A stretch of DNA of 64,000 nt, from NCBI RefSeq assembly GCF_026262505.1, contig NC_067204.1, positions 19,933,300 to 19,997,299 of the forward strand, given 5' to 3'. Source of the DNA: Trichomonas vaginalis G3. Lineage: Eukaryota; Parabasalia; Trichomonadida; Trichomonadidae. Below, piece by piece: positions 25,678 through 33,740 of the stretch. The notes under the pieces were generated by a model that was not told where the DNA came from, did not search any database, and worked only from the letters and a program-made list of their open reading frames with translations. The position numbers and the translations under genes were made by a program. Each line of letters opens with the position of its first letter. Position 1 is the first letter of the stretch.

Positions 25678-26475
25678 ATGGCAGAAGACATAATGGTTTA
25701 TACTATTACGACTAAAAACCCCGAGTCATATAATTCTATAACAACAAACTTACAAAGTCCTCAAGGACGATATTGTAAACTAACCTTAAACACAATGACG
25801 ACTAAAGCCTGTTTTGCTCTTTTGACACCAGAAGACTTTATTGTTGTGAATGGTAAAAAATACTCCTTTGAAGATACTTACTCAGATATACCACCAACAG
25901 GTTTTGTTGACTTATTTAATACTTTAAGGACGGATGTAACATGTGCTGCAACTAGAGCAGGTTTCATTATGTTTGGATGTCCGACTGAGTTTACTATAAA
26001 CAATATGAGCTATAATACAAAACTTATTTCTGGTTTTTACTACCAACAGTTTCCTATAACAGGAAAAGGTGTCATACAAGGAATGTCTATTCCATTGACA
26101 TTAAGCACACCAATCTTATATATTGTTTCAAACTTAGGTTCAAAGTGTTATTCGAATGTCGACAGAAACTATTATGACCAAAAGATACTTATGCGTATAA
26201 ACAATACTTTCTCTGCTGGTTTGCCTATTGTTCATTCGAATGCAGAATTTTCAACCTTAGTGAACTCAAACACTTTGGCAAGTATAACGTTGACATTAGT
26301 TGACGCAAACTTTGTTCCTGTAAAACTTTTATGTCCTATGTATTTGTCAATGACGGCAGAAAGTTTCGAATTGGAAGATGCAACTGGTGAAAGTATTGTA
26401 TTACAAGAACAACTTCAACAACAAATAGCTCAAGAACAACAAATGCAACAAATGGAACAACAAAGTCAAGAATAA
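25678..26475 (+). CDS. Minor capsid/penton candidate, Maverick B
   Basis: This 265-residue, strand-rich protein has a closing ITLTLVDANFVPVKLLCPMY segment that pairs with the 7806-8582 protein of A. It ends in a Gln-rich tail (about 240-265). The pattern fits a single jelly-roll minor capsid protein that would plug the vertices. It is intact. The start is TATATAAATG, ten bases after the previous stop. The penton role is inferred from the closing motif and from its presence in both elements. Confidence 0.55.
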   Translation: MAEDIMVYTITTKNPESYNSITTNLQSPQGRYCKLTLNTMTTKACFALLTPEDFIVVNGKKYSFEDTYSDIPPTGFVDLFNTLRTDVTCAATRAGFIMFGCPTEFTINNMSYNTKLISGFYYQQFPITGKGVIQGMSIPLTLSTPILYIVSNLGSKCYSNVDRNYYDQKILMRINNTFSAGLPIVHSNAEFSTLVNSNTLASITLTLVDANFVPVKLLCPMYLSMTAESFELEDATGESIVLQEQLQQQIAQEQQMQQMEQQSQE

Positions 26476-26505
26476 AAAAATAATATTTTTTTTATTTTTA
26501 TAAAA

Positions 26506-27741
26506 ATGTACAGAATAGATGTTTCAGATTTTTATGACTTCCAAGCATTCAGAAATATGTGTCCATTTAGAGACTATAACAAAGCAGTCGAGAATTTGAA
26601 ACGTTTAGTCATTTATGTTGACTCTGCCCCAGAATGTTATGTCATGAAAGAATGGGATGTTGTCTTTAACAAACCAAGAGCAACAATAGTGTCTGAACAA
26701 GAATGTAGACAGAAACTTAAGAAAATAAAAGTCGTACAAGTTGGAATGAAGATGTTAGATGCTTGGGATATCTTATTGTCAAAGTTAGAAGATTTTTCAG
26801 TTCGAGGTATAAAGTTCTATACACCTTCTCCAAACTTCTATTCTATCTTCACTGGATATAAATACGAACAAGTAGAATGGAAAGAAAATATTATAGAAGC
26901 TTGGTTAGACCATGTCAAAGAAATTATATGCAATGGAAACGAAAAGGTTTATGAGTATATCTTATGTTGGTTTGCAAATATCTTACAACATCCAAGTGCT
27001 AAAAATGAAACTGCTCTCATTATAATTGGAAAACAAGGAACAGGTAAGAATACTTTCTTTACAGATATCTTATGCAAACTGTTAGAAGGTTATTCGAACC
27101 CTAATATGACAAACTTAGAAAACATCTGCGGTAAATTTAACTCTTCAATTGAGAATATGAAACTTATAGTTTGCAATGAACTTCAAAGTATAGATACAAC
27201 AAAAGTTTTGAACTCAGATGCTTTGAAGAGTCTTATAACAGACAAAGTTGGAGTTGTTGAAAGAAAGTATAAAGACCAAAGAGTTTGTGAAAATGTTGCA
27301 AACTTCATTATGGTTTCAAACAATGTTGTTCCGATGAAGTTAGAAAGTTCTGACAGAAGATATGTAGTTGTCAGAACGTCAGAAGCTCATATGCAAGATA
27401 CAGAATATTTTGACGACTTAGCAGAAACTTTGACATCTGACTTTTACAACCACTTGTTCTCATACTTTATGACATTAGATATTTCTAAGTTCAATCCAAG
27501 ACAAATTCCACATACCGAAGAGAGACAAACATTGTTAGAAGCAAACAAGAGTGTATATGAACTGTTCATAGATGAAACTGACTTTGTGTCATTAGATGAA
27601 AGGTCATTGTACGATTCGTATAAACAATATTGTCAAGAATATGGTTATATGGCAGCTTCTAAACGTACATTCTTGGCAAATGTCAAAAGTCTTTTAGATG
27701 TTCAGAATGGTGTATATACAAAGAAAATTTTTTCTGAGTAA
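26506..27741 (+). CDS. SF3 (D5-like) helicase
   Basis: This is a 411-residue protein. An N-terminal region of unknown fold (1-125) is followed by WLDHVKEIICNG and a superfamily 3 helicase: Walker A GKQGTGKN (175-182), motif B with VCNELQS (E225), motif C VSNN (271-273) and arginine finger DRR (283-285). A C-terminal winged-helix-like tail has YDSYKQYCQEYGYMAASKRTF. Such helicases unwind DNA at viral origins. No primase motifs are seen. It is intact. Element A has no counterpart, so B may replicate with its own helicase. ATG follows a T-rich leader and TATAAAA. Confidence 0.82.
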   Translation: MYRIDVSDFYDFQAFRNMCPFRDYNKAVENLKRLVIYVDSAPECYVMKEWDVVFNKPRATIVSEQECRQKLKKIKVVQVGMKMLDAWDILLSKLEDFSVRGIKFYTPSPNFYSIFTGYKYEQVEWKENIIEAWLDHVKEIICNGNEKVYEYILCWFANILQHPSAKNETALIIIGKQGTGKNTFFTDILCKLLEGYSNPNMTNLENICGKFNSSIENMKLIVCNELQSIDTTKVLNSDALKSLITDKVGVVERKYKDQRVCENVANFIMVSNNVVPMKLESSDRRYVVVRTSEAHMQDTEYFDDLAETLTSDFYNHLFSYFMTLDISKFNPRQIPHTEERQTLLEANKSVYELFIDETDFVSLDERSLYDSYKQYCQEYGYMAASKRTFLANVKSLLDVQNGVYTKKIFSE

Positions 27742-27776
27742 ATTTTAAAAAAAATATTTTTTATCCGATAGAAAAG

Positions 27777-28196
27777 ATGACGAAATTCATCTCAGTAAAT
27801 AAGTACATGACAGAAGTCAAAGATAAGTTAGCTCCATTCGCATATTTGAATGTTTACTTCTACAATTTTGAAAAGTCTACATTTGACAAAATTTGGAACA
27901 TTGCACCAGTTAAGTTTGCTGTTGTTAGAAAAAGTGGTGCAACTTTTGAAGACTTATACATTGACGGTATGTTGACAGTCAAAGAAAATTTTGACAGAAA
28001 GTTCTCAAAACTCGAAGAAGGTAAAGCATACAAACTTGTTATACCTTATGAACCAAAGAAAGCAGACGACTATGAATATTATGAGTCTAAGATAGTTGAA
28101 GTTCAAGGTAAGTTGGGTAAAAAGATTTTAGAGTCTAAGCCAGTGTTTACTCCTAAAGAGGAAGAGAACATTGACATTGACCCAGAAATGTTCTAA
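27777..28196 (+). CDS. Small protein with acidic tail, possible ssDNA-binding protein
   Basis: This 139-residue protein has alternating strands, aromatic residues (YLNVYFYNFEKS) and an acidic C-terminus, NIDIDPEMF. It follows the helicase gene with a 35-bp gap. The A protein at 16103-16576 has a similar size and tail (EEIDPEAI). An acidic C-terminal tip ending in a hydrophobic residue is a feature of ssDNA-binding proteins, so this is a reasonable guess and no more. Confidence 0.5.
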   Translation: MTKFISVNKYMTEVKDKLAPFAYLNVYFYNFEKSTFDKIWNIAPVKFAVVRKSGATFEDLYIDGMLTVKENFDRKFSKLEEGKAYKLVIPYEPKKADDYEYYESKIVEVQGKLGKKILESKPVFTPKEEENIDIDPEMF

Positions 28197-28265
28197 AAAT
28201 AAAATTTTATTTTTACATGTCAAATTTCTTTTTCTCTGGAACTGGCTCTGGTTCTTTCTTCTCTT

Positions 28266-28661
28266 CTACTTTTTTCTCTTTCTTTCTCTCTTCTTCTTTT
28301 CTGGTGGAGTTATGTCAAATTTGGCGCAACTATATTTATGTAAAAGTTCTTTGTCCTTTAATAGCTCATCTATTCTGTTTTCTATTTCATCTTCAAGAAC
28401 AGCGCATGTGTCTTCTTTGCATTCTAAGAAGTTTTGTTGGACTTCATCTCTCCAAGAGGCGTCATCTCTGTCAACAAGTCTGTCATTGACAAACTTAAAG
28501 ACTGCTCTGCTTAATGTTTTATGGTTCTTGTCATATTCCCAGAAACAGAACTTTAGAACAAATTCACCTTTCTTGTTTACACTATGTAAGATTTTATGGT
28601 CGACAGAAGTTTTAGAGTCAAAAAGCTTGTCTCGAATATAGATAGCGAAATCACTAGACAT
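28266..28661 (-). CDS. Charged hypothetical protein
   Basis: This 131-residue protein has a strand-rich front half (FVLKFCFWEYDKNHKTL) and an acidic helical middle (LEDEIENRIDELLKDKELL), and ends PPEKKKRERKRKK. It is divergent from the ATPase across 36 bp, and the minus-strand start is preceded by TTTTAGAAAATG. No family is recognised. The basic tail could bind nucleic acid. Confidence 0.55.
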   Translation of the reverse strand: MSSDFAIYIRDKLFDSKTSVDHKILHSVNKKGEFVLKFCFWEYDKNHKTLSRAVFKFVNDRLVDRDDASWRDEVQQNFLECKEDTCAVLEDEIENRIDELLKDKELLHKYSCAKFDITPPEKKKRERKRKK

Positions 28662-28697
28662 TTTCTAAAAGATAAAAATTTTAATTTTTCTAAAAAT

Positions 28698-29573
28698 ATG
28701 TTAGAAAAAAAGTTTGCTGACATTGACAAGAAATTTGAGAATGTTTTAAACAAGAACAAGAGGAAGTTAGAAAATGCTCAAATAAAACCTATACATGACA
28801 AGTTCTTATTTGCTCAGAATGGTATAACAGGTCTAATTGCACCACCTGGGTCGGGTAAGACTTTCACTTATCTTAAAATGGCTGCACAACAACAAGAACT
28901 AGATGAGAAGAACCCATTCTATGAGTTAGTAGTCATTTGTTCGACTTCTGGTCAATTTGACCAAACCGTCAATTCGTTCAAAGATATTATAAAGAAGTCT
29001 AAGTTAGTATGTATAAAGGATACTGAGTTGTTAGATTGGATAAAGAAGTACCAAAGAAGAGTTTTGAAGTATAATGCTATAAATGAGTATATAAATTCTA
29101 AGTTCAAAGACCCAAATGAGGAAATGCAGAGAATATTAGAGAAGAAACACTTCAGAAACAAACAGAAAGAGATAGAATACATTTCGAAGAAATTGCAATC
29201 GTACGATTGGAAGACTTACCCTCATAGATGTCTTCTTATCTTAGATGACTTTGCTTCTCATCCTTTGTTAAAGAACAGAGAACAAGATATGTGTCGAATT
29301 CTTAAGAAGCTCAGACACTTTCACATCTCAGTCGTAATATGTGTACAGACAGCCAAGAGTTTAAGTAAGGATGTTAAAAGAATACTTACTGACATTATAC
29401 TTTTCCCCGGATTGTCCGAAGACGATTTCATGGAACTTATGAAAGAGTCCATGGCAGGTAAGTTTGACAGACATGAACTATGGGAGAAGTACAAAGTCAT
29501 ACAAGACCCTCATACTTCTTTCAGAATTCATATCTACGCAAACAAAGTTCAAATTGTAAAAAGTCAAGCTTGA
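28698..29573 (+). CDS. DNA-packaging ATPase (FtsK/HerA-A32 type), Maverick B
   Basis: This is a 291-residue P-loop ATPase. Walker A is APPGSGKT (48-55) and Walker B is CLLILDDF (about 183-190), homologous along its length to 5560-6447 (EEM(E/Q)RI, KTYP, LRHFHISV). The start is ATG 28698; an earlier ATG at 28596 is antisense to the neighbour and unlikely. It is intact. The last 24 coding bases are part of a direct repeat found again at 29756-29786. Confidence 0.83.
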   Translation: MLEKKFADIDKKFENVLNKNKRKLENAQIKPIHDKFLFAQNGITGLIAPPGSGKTFTYLKMAAQQQELDEKNPFYELVVICSTSGQFDQTVNSFKDIIKKSKLVCIKDTELLDWIKKYQRRVLKYNAINEYINSKFKDPNEEMQRILEKKHFRNKQKEIEYISKKLQSYDWKTYPHRCLLILDDFASHPLLKNREQDMCRILKKLRHFHISVVICVQTAKSLSKDVKRILTDIILFPGLSEDDFMELMKESMAGKFDRHELWEKYKVIQDPHTSFRIHIYANKVQIVKSQA

Positions 29574-29786
29574 AAAATAAAGAGTTCATTTACTCTGCTT
29601 GTTTGAAGGCGACCCGAAAGAAGTCGGTCTCGCTGTTCTTCACTGTTTTCATAGAGTTTTGGCGACTGGGGTTTTTTAACTACTCGCTGTTCTTCACTGT
29701 TTTCATACGGAATCTCTTCCTCGGTTTTCCGAGGGAAGCAAGCATATGAGGAAATTCAAATTGTAAAAAGTCAAGCTTGAAAAATC
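29549..29786. repeat. Direct repeat flanking a 176-bp insert
   Basis: TTCAAATTGTAAAAAGTCAAGCTTGAAAAAT occurs at about 29549-29579 and again at about 29756-29786. Between them lie two copies of CGCTGTTCTTCACTGTTTTC and a hairpin CTCGG-TTTT-CCGAG (29720-29733). It looks like an insertion or slipped duplication at the end of the ATPase gene, at the border of the higher-GC block. Confidence 0.8.
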
Positions 29787-29799
29787 TAAGTGTTTAGTC

Positions 29800-29979
29800 T
29801 TAGTAAGATGGTAGCTTCTTAAAGCAAATACCATTGCTGAGTTTTATGTACGTGAAGAGAAGTACAATGAATTCAATTACGAGTACAATTGCAATGACAA
29901 CTAAGGCAACTATTTTTGTCTTTTGCCAGCAAGGGTACTTCTTCTCTTCCAATGGTTCGGCAGAACTATACTCACTCAT
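29800..29979 (-). CDS. Small single-pass membrane protein
   Basis: This 59-residue protein has a polar N-terminus (MSEYSSAEPLEEKKYPCW), one transmembrane helix (about 23-44, KIVALVVIAIVLVIEFIVLL) and a short Lys-containing tail. The start is ATG 29979; the frame continues upstream only to a TTG. It is divergent from the 30023 gene. The function is unknown; it could be a virion or host membrane component. Confidence 0.55.
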   Translation of the reverse strand: MSEYSSAEPLEEKKYPCWQKTKIVALVVIAIVLVIEFIVLLFTYIKLSNGICFKKLPSY

Positions 29980-30022
29980 GAGAAATGCCAAAACGGTTTA
30001 ATAGAAAAAGTGTCATTTTTTC

Positions 30023-30217
30023 ATGTCCGAAGACTCGAAGGTGCAACACTTCCAAAATACCGACGAACTCAGAAGAGCAGCATGGCAGTATCTTCTTGAC
30101 AACTTCTTTGAGTTCTCCAGGTACACCTTGGAAAATGCTGAAGAACTCCGACATAGAGAATTTGGAGAAATTGCACTCCAATACTACATTGACAAACAAA
30201 GGGTAAACAAAGGGTAA
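30023..30217 (+). CDS. Small helical protein
   Basis: This 64-residue, mostly helical protein (DELRRAAWQYLLDNFFEFSRY) has a charged surface. It is preceded by AAAAGTGTCATTTTTTCATG, a leader like that of the 30257 gene (AAAAAGTGACATTTTTATG). The shared leader supports that both are real genes. An overlapping +1 frame is less gene-like and was left out. No family is recognised. Confidence 0.55.
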   Translation: MSEDSKVQHFQNTDELRRAAWQYLLDNFFEFSRYTLENAEELRHREFGEIALQYYIDKQRVNKG

Positions 30218-30256
30218 AATAAGACTAAAACTTAACGTTTAAAAAGTGACATTTTT

Positions 30257-30457
30257 ATGAGCTCCGAGTCACCGAGAAAACTTGGTCAGATGTTAGCAGC
30301 TTACTTCCCTGAGGAGGATGGAAGCGTTACATACGTAAGGTTCAAAAACAACGAACCTGGAATTGCGTACCAAATTCGCAATTACATGACCATGGAAGAG
30401 TACGAAAGGTTCCTACAAGAGAAACCAGCTCTAAACAACTCAGAAAAGAAAGAATAA
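30257..30457 (+). CDS. Small hypothetical protein
   Basis: This is a 66-residue protein with PEEDGSVTYVRFKNNEP, loosely like the DGK-RKxK motif of other small Maverick proteins here, followed by YMTMEEYERFLQEKP. The leader AAAAAGTGACATTTTT directly precedes ATG. The function is unknown. Confidence 0.55.
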   Translation: MSSESPRKLGQMLAAYFPEEDGSVTYVRFKNNEPGIAYQIRNYMTMEEYERFLQEKPALNNSEKKE

Positions 30458-30485
30458 AAAGTTTAACTCGTAATTGTTTATTTTT

Positions 30486-31064
30486 TTACTTGTATGGGCA
30501 AGCTGCAAGAATGAAGTCGACTATCTCAGTCTTTGTCTTGACCAGTTGGACTGCTCTTGCGAGTACGTCTGTTTTGCGGTCTCCAGCTGGTGTCTGACCT
30601 TCGTAATTGCGCATGTTCTTGAGAGCTCCAACTGTAAATGGTTGTAGGATGAAGAGTCTCTCAGACTGCTTGAGGTAGTCTTCACGGTCACGAACCGAAT
30701 CTGTGGTACGAGTCGAATTGGTCGACCTTAGGGAAGAGACTGAAAGCCTGTCGTCTTCCATAGGAGCTGTAGCATACTCTTTGCGTAAGCGGTTCAGGCC
30801 TTCTTCGAAGTCTTGGTCTCTCTTCGATTGGGATTGAGATTGGAATTGCTGGGGTGGAGCTTGCTGGAACATCCAAGGGTTGGGGAAGTAAGGCATAGGC
30901 TGAGGAGGGTAGTTCGGGAAGCCTTGTAGTGGAAATTGGTAGTAACCTTGAGGTGGAAATTGGTAGTAATTTGGTGGAGGGACTTGCTGGAACTGAGGTG
31001 CAGGGGCTGGTGCTTTAGGTTCCTCTGGTTTGGGAATGGACTCGGTTGGTGGGACGTCGGACAT
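30486..31064 (-). CDS. Pro/Gln/Tyr-rich protein with helical C-terminus
   Basis: This is a 192-residue protein. It has a Pro-rich N-terminus with repeats of YYQFPPQG type (about 35-75), a QSQSQSKRD stretch, a Ser/Thr/Arg-rich linker, and a folded-looking C-terminus (about 135-192) with LFILQPFTVGALKNM and AVQLVKTKTEIVDFIL. The start is ATG 31064; the upstream extension uses GTG. Its promoter would lie in the minisatellite. The function is unknown; a disordered PQ-rich front suggests a scaffold or matrix protein. Confidence 0.55.
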   Translation of the reverse strand: MSDVPPTESIPKPEEPKAPAPAPQFQQVPPPNYYQFPPQGYYQFPLQGFPNYPPQPMPYFPNPWMFQQAPPQQFQSQSQSKRDQDFEEGLNRLRKEYATAPMEDDRLSVSSLRSTNSTRTTDSVRDREDYLKQSERLFILQPFTVGALKNMRNYEGQTPAGDRKTDVLARAVQLVKTKTEIVDFILAACPYK

Positions 31065-31105
31065 TCGTTTGTGGCTTAACCATCGGACCACAACGATAAA
31101 AATCT

Positions 31106-31398
31106 CTGCTACTAGCAGTACTTCTACTGACAGTAGAAGTACTTTTACTGACAGTAGAAGTACTTTTTCTGACAGTAGAAGTACTTTTACTGACAGTAGA
31201 AGTACTTTTACTGACAGTAGAAGTACTTTATCGTCGAAAACCCTCTCAAATTTTCCTTTTTACTGACGGTAGAAGTACTTTTACTGACAGTAGAAGTACT
31301 TTTACTGACAGTAGCAGTACTTTTTCTGACAGTAGAAGTACTTTTACTGACAGTAGCAGTACTTTTTCTGACAGTAGAAGTACTTTTTCTGTCAGTAG
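31106..31398. repeat. 21-bp minisatellite between divergent genes
   Basis: About 13 copies of a unit like CTGACAGTAGAAGTACTTTTA lie in two blocks split by a unique stretch (about 31229-31260). The unit holds two interlocking palindromes, TACTG-A-CAGTA and AAGTACTT. It fills the intergenic space between the minus-strand gene at 31064 and the plus-strand gene at 31401, so both starts depend on it or read through it. Confidence 0.9.
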
Positions 31399-31400
31399 CA

Positions 31401-31733
31401 ATGGTCGAGGTCGAACCTACCGACGAGGCAATTTACCTAATTGAAATTAACGAGCTTGTTAAAGACTTCCTCAGGCAGAATGTAAAAGGCAAGCTTGTTA
31501 GCGGTTGGATAACGGGAAGGGCTGCCTTGAATCTCGAGACTTCGACTGGAATTCCAATTCAAATACCAGACGGGACAGCCTACGATGGCATAAAGCAAGC
31601 AAAGAAAGAAGCTCTTCTCAAGTTCTTTGCCAAGCGTCCTTGGATACTACTTCCAAACAAGGAGAACCCTTTCCCAAGAATGAGCCAAATTCTCAAGGGT
31701 CTCCTTCACTTCTCGGTCAGCCGTTCTACATAA
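31401..31733 (+). CDS. Hypothetical protein, C-terminus uncertain
   Basis: This 110-residue protein starts at ATG 31401, immediately after the minisatellite. The first 90 residues look coding (INELVKDFLRQNVKGKLVSG, IPDGTAYDGIKQAKKEALLKFF). The annotated end is poor, while the +1 frame continues plausibly to 31765 (SLLGQPFYITSEGDIQPVQ), so a one-base indel near 31670 is likely. No family is recognised; the front resembles a small alpha/beta domain. Confidence 0.5.
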   Translation: MVEVEPTDEAIYLIEINELVKDFLRQNVKGKLVSGWITGRAALNLETSTGIPIQIPDGTAYDGIKQAKKEALLKFFAKRPWILLPNKENPFPRMSQILKGLLHFSVSRST

Positions 31734-31808
31734 CCTCAGAAGGCGACATCCAACCAGTTCAGTAAACCTTAACGTTTAGAGTAAAAACATTTTTTTTCAT
31801 TTTTTTGA

Positions 31809-32393
31809 ATGAAGCAAGTTAAATTCGTCCCACACCAATCTCAATGGACCGATGAAGAGTTTCAAGCCATAGTTGAAGACGTTGAGAACGACATAGACGG
31901 CGAACTTGAAGGAGCTCAAATCACAATTGCAACCAAAATTGCAGGAGTCAAGGAACAGATAGCTCCACTTAAAGCTACCAAAGCTACTCTTGACCTCATG
32001 GATAGTTACCGTTTAGATGTCAAGAGTGGAATAAGACATTTAAAATTAAAACTTCTAAACTACGAAGCTATACTCCAAAAGTTAGCAGAAATGAGAAGAC
32101 TTTACCAGAGCTACTTACATGTAAGGGACTTACCTTCAAGCAGTCCGACCAAAGATGAATTTTCTGACATTGTCCCAATTTTGTCCGAAAGTCAGCTCAG
32201 ATGTTTCGAACTGCTCCCAACATATCCGGAATATGAACGTTTGCCTGAACTCTTCCGCAATCTCAAAAAACGTTTTTTGGTTCTCATGTTCCAAACTTTT
32301 ATCGGAAGAGACAACAAACGTTCAGAAGAAGAACAAGATATTATTTTAAACTTGTTGTATGACTTAACTGTCATAACAAGCTTTTTGAAGTAA
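31809..32393 (+). CDS. Hypothetical helical protein
   Basis: This 194-residue protein is almost entirely helical, with a coiled-coil-like N-terminal half (IATKIAGVKEQIAPLKATKATLDLM) and a C-terminal half containing LPTYPEYERLPELF. It is preceded by a long T-run directly before GAATG, the start style of this block. I do not recognise it. It ends TAAAA. Confidence 0.5.
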   Translation: MKQVKFVPHQSQWTDEEFQAIVEDVENDIDGELEGAQITIATKIAGVKEQIAPLKATKATLDLMDSYRLDVKSGIRHLKLKLLNYEAILQKLAEMRRLYQSYLHVRDLPSSSPTKDEFSDIVPILSESQLRCFELLPTYPEYERLPELFRNLKKRFLVLMFQTFIGRDNKRSEEEQDIILNLLYDLTVITSFLK

Positions 32394-32424
32394 AACCGTC
32401 ATTCTCAAACCACTTCATTTTTCG

Positions 32425-33129
32425 ATGTCCGAACAAGCACCGAAGCCAAACTCAATGGCAGATGTCCTTTCAAGGTTGCCAGACAAGCGCCCAATTCAAA
32501 TTCAAATTGCCCAATTGAAAGCTCATCTGACAAACACCATTAAGACTCTCCAAAGTTGTCTTATGACAGAGATGACCAAGCTCAAAGCCGATGTCCTCAT
32601 GAACCAAGCTTCCAATGAGAAATGCCTGAACGATTTCGCGGAAACCTTGCGCAATTACGAGAGAGAGAACCGAGACCTTTCCAGACTCATCTACCGTTTC
32701 TTCGAAGAGATAGATGCCATCTGGAAGGTACTCGGAAAGGACAGAACCTCCAACACCGTAATTCGTGAACACAGAATTGAAGAAGGAATTGTCGAGGAAG
32801 AAGAGAAACACGAAGAAGAGGAAGAGGAAGAAGAGGAAGAAGAGAAACACGAAGAAGAGGAAGTTTGGGCAACCCTTGTTGCCGATGACACTTACGAAAT
32901 TTCCCAACCCTACCCATACAAAATCCGCAACAGGGAGACCGGCAAGGTTCTAACCCCAGTCCTCAACAACTTGGGACACTTGAACCTTAACCTTCGGAAT
33001 CGCGGTTCAATCTCCATGGGCAAGCTTGTCGCAATTCAATGGGTTCCAAATCCAGGCAAGAAGACGAAGGTCAGACACATTGACGGTGACAAGCTCAACA
33101 ACCGTAAGGAGAACCTCGAGTGGTTCTAA
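32425..33129 (+). CDS. Coiled-coil protein with HNH-type C-terminal domain
   Basis: This is a 234-residue protein. It has a helical coiled coil (about 20-105), a Glu-rich stretch (about 120-145) and then a C-terminal 75 residues typical of the NUMOD4/HNH group: YPYKIRNRETGKVL, SMGKLVAIQWVPNPG and HIDGDKLNNRKENLEWF. The terminal His-Asp...Asn-Asn...Asn pattern is that of HNH homing-type nucleases found in phages and large viruses. It could nick DNA or act only as a DNA-binding module. The start style is CATTTTTCGATG. It is intact. Confidence 0.7.
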   Translation: MSEQAPKPNSMADVLSRLPDKRPIQIQIAQLKAHLTNTIKTLQSCLMTEMTKLKADVLMNQASNEKCLNDFAETLRNYERENRDLSRLIYRFFEEIDAIWKVLGKDRTSNTVIREHRIEEGIVEEEEKHEEEEEEEEEEEKHEEEEVWATLVADDTYEISQPYPYKIRNRETGKVLTPVLNNLGHLNLNLRNRGSISMGKLVAIQWVPNPGKKTKVRHIDGDKLNNRKENLEWF

Positions 33130-33178
33130 GAGTAAAAAAAATTTATTTTAGGGGGAAACCCCAAGTAAATTTAGGTGT

Positions 33179-33442
33179 TTATTTGGATAAGTATGTGAAA
33201 TTAAGGTCAATTTGCAAAATTAGTTCCCGACCTTTGAATTGGACTCTTTCGTCATCCCAGTTGCGTAGGAGGTCGTCCCAGAGAAGTTGGTAGAATTGCC
33301 AATCCAAGGACGATTTGTCCTCCCAGGCATTGAGGATGTACTGCTCGTAGAGTTTCATGACCTCTGCCTTGCACCAGACACCCTCTCCCTTGGAACGTAA
33401 GGCTTCTTCGAAGTGCTCGAATGCGATTGGCTGCATGACCAT
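33179..33442 (-). CDS. Small hypothetical protein
   Basis: This 87-residue, mostly helical, Trp-rich protein contains WCKAEVMKLYEQYIL and WQFYQLLWDDLLRNWDD. The start is ATG 33442; the longer frame uses GTG. It is divergent from 33473 across 30 bp, with GTGTCATTT on its side. No family is recognised. Confidence 0.5.
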   Translation of the reverse strand: MVMQPIAFEHFEEALRSKGEGVWCKAEVMKLYEQYILNAWEDKSSLDWQFYQLLWDDLLRNWDDERVQFKGRELILQIDLNFTYLSK

Positions 33443-33472
33443 CCGAAATGACACTTTTTGTCCGTTTGGTCA

Positions 33473-33718
33473 ATGTTCGTGTCTCGTGCCATAGTCGACG
33501 AAAATACAGACAAACAGGTTATATATGAGTTTGAGACCAAGAATGGTGTAACTCGACCTGTCCGATTCAAAGACTCCGAGGGCGACCATGAAATTAAACG
33601 GAAATTACCTAGGAAGGAATATAAAATGGACTGGTTGCCACCACCTCCACCTCCACCACCTTTACCTGTTCCTCAAGTAAATAAGCCTTTCCCGTTCCCA
33701 AGAATTCCCACATTTTAA
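33473..33718 (+). CDS. Small protein with polyproline tail
   Basis: This 81-residue protein has a strand-rich front with GVTRPVRFKDSEGD, a basic KRKLPRKEYK, and then a run of eight Pro and a PVPQVNKPFPFPRIP tail. The start is ATG 33473; upstream only TTG is in frame. The PV/FKD pattern is shared loosely with other small proteins of this block. The function is unknown. Confidence 0.5.
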   Translation: MFVSRAIVDENTDKQVIYEFETKNGVTRPVRFKDSEGDHEIKRKLPRKEYKMDWLPPPPPPPPLPVPQVNKPFPFPRIPTF

Positions 33719-33740
33719 TTCAAATTCGAATAAAAATTTT

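Noticed and set aside
28171-28641. 156-codon plus-strand ORF
   Set aside because: It is antisense to the 28266-28661 gene and is low-complexity F/L/S; the minus frame has a proper leader and composition.
32470-32953. Ser/Phe- and Lys/Arg-rich ORFs opposite or out of frame in the HNH gene
   Set aside because: They are shadows of the Glu-rich codon run.
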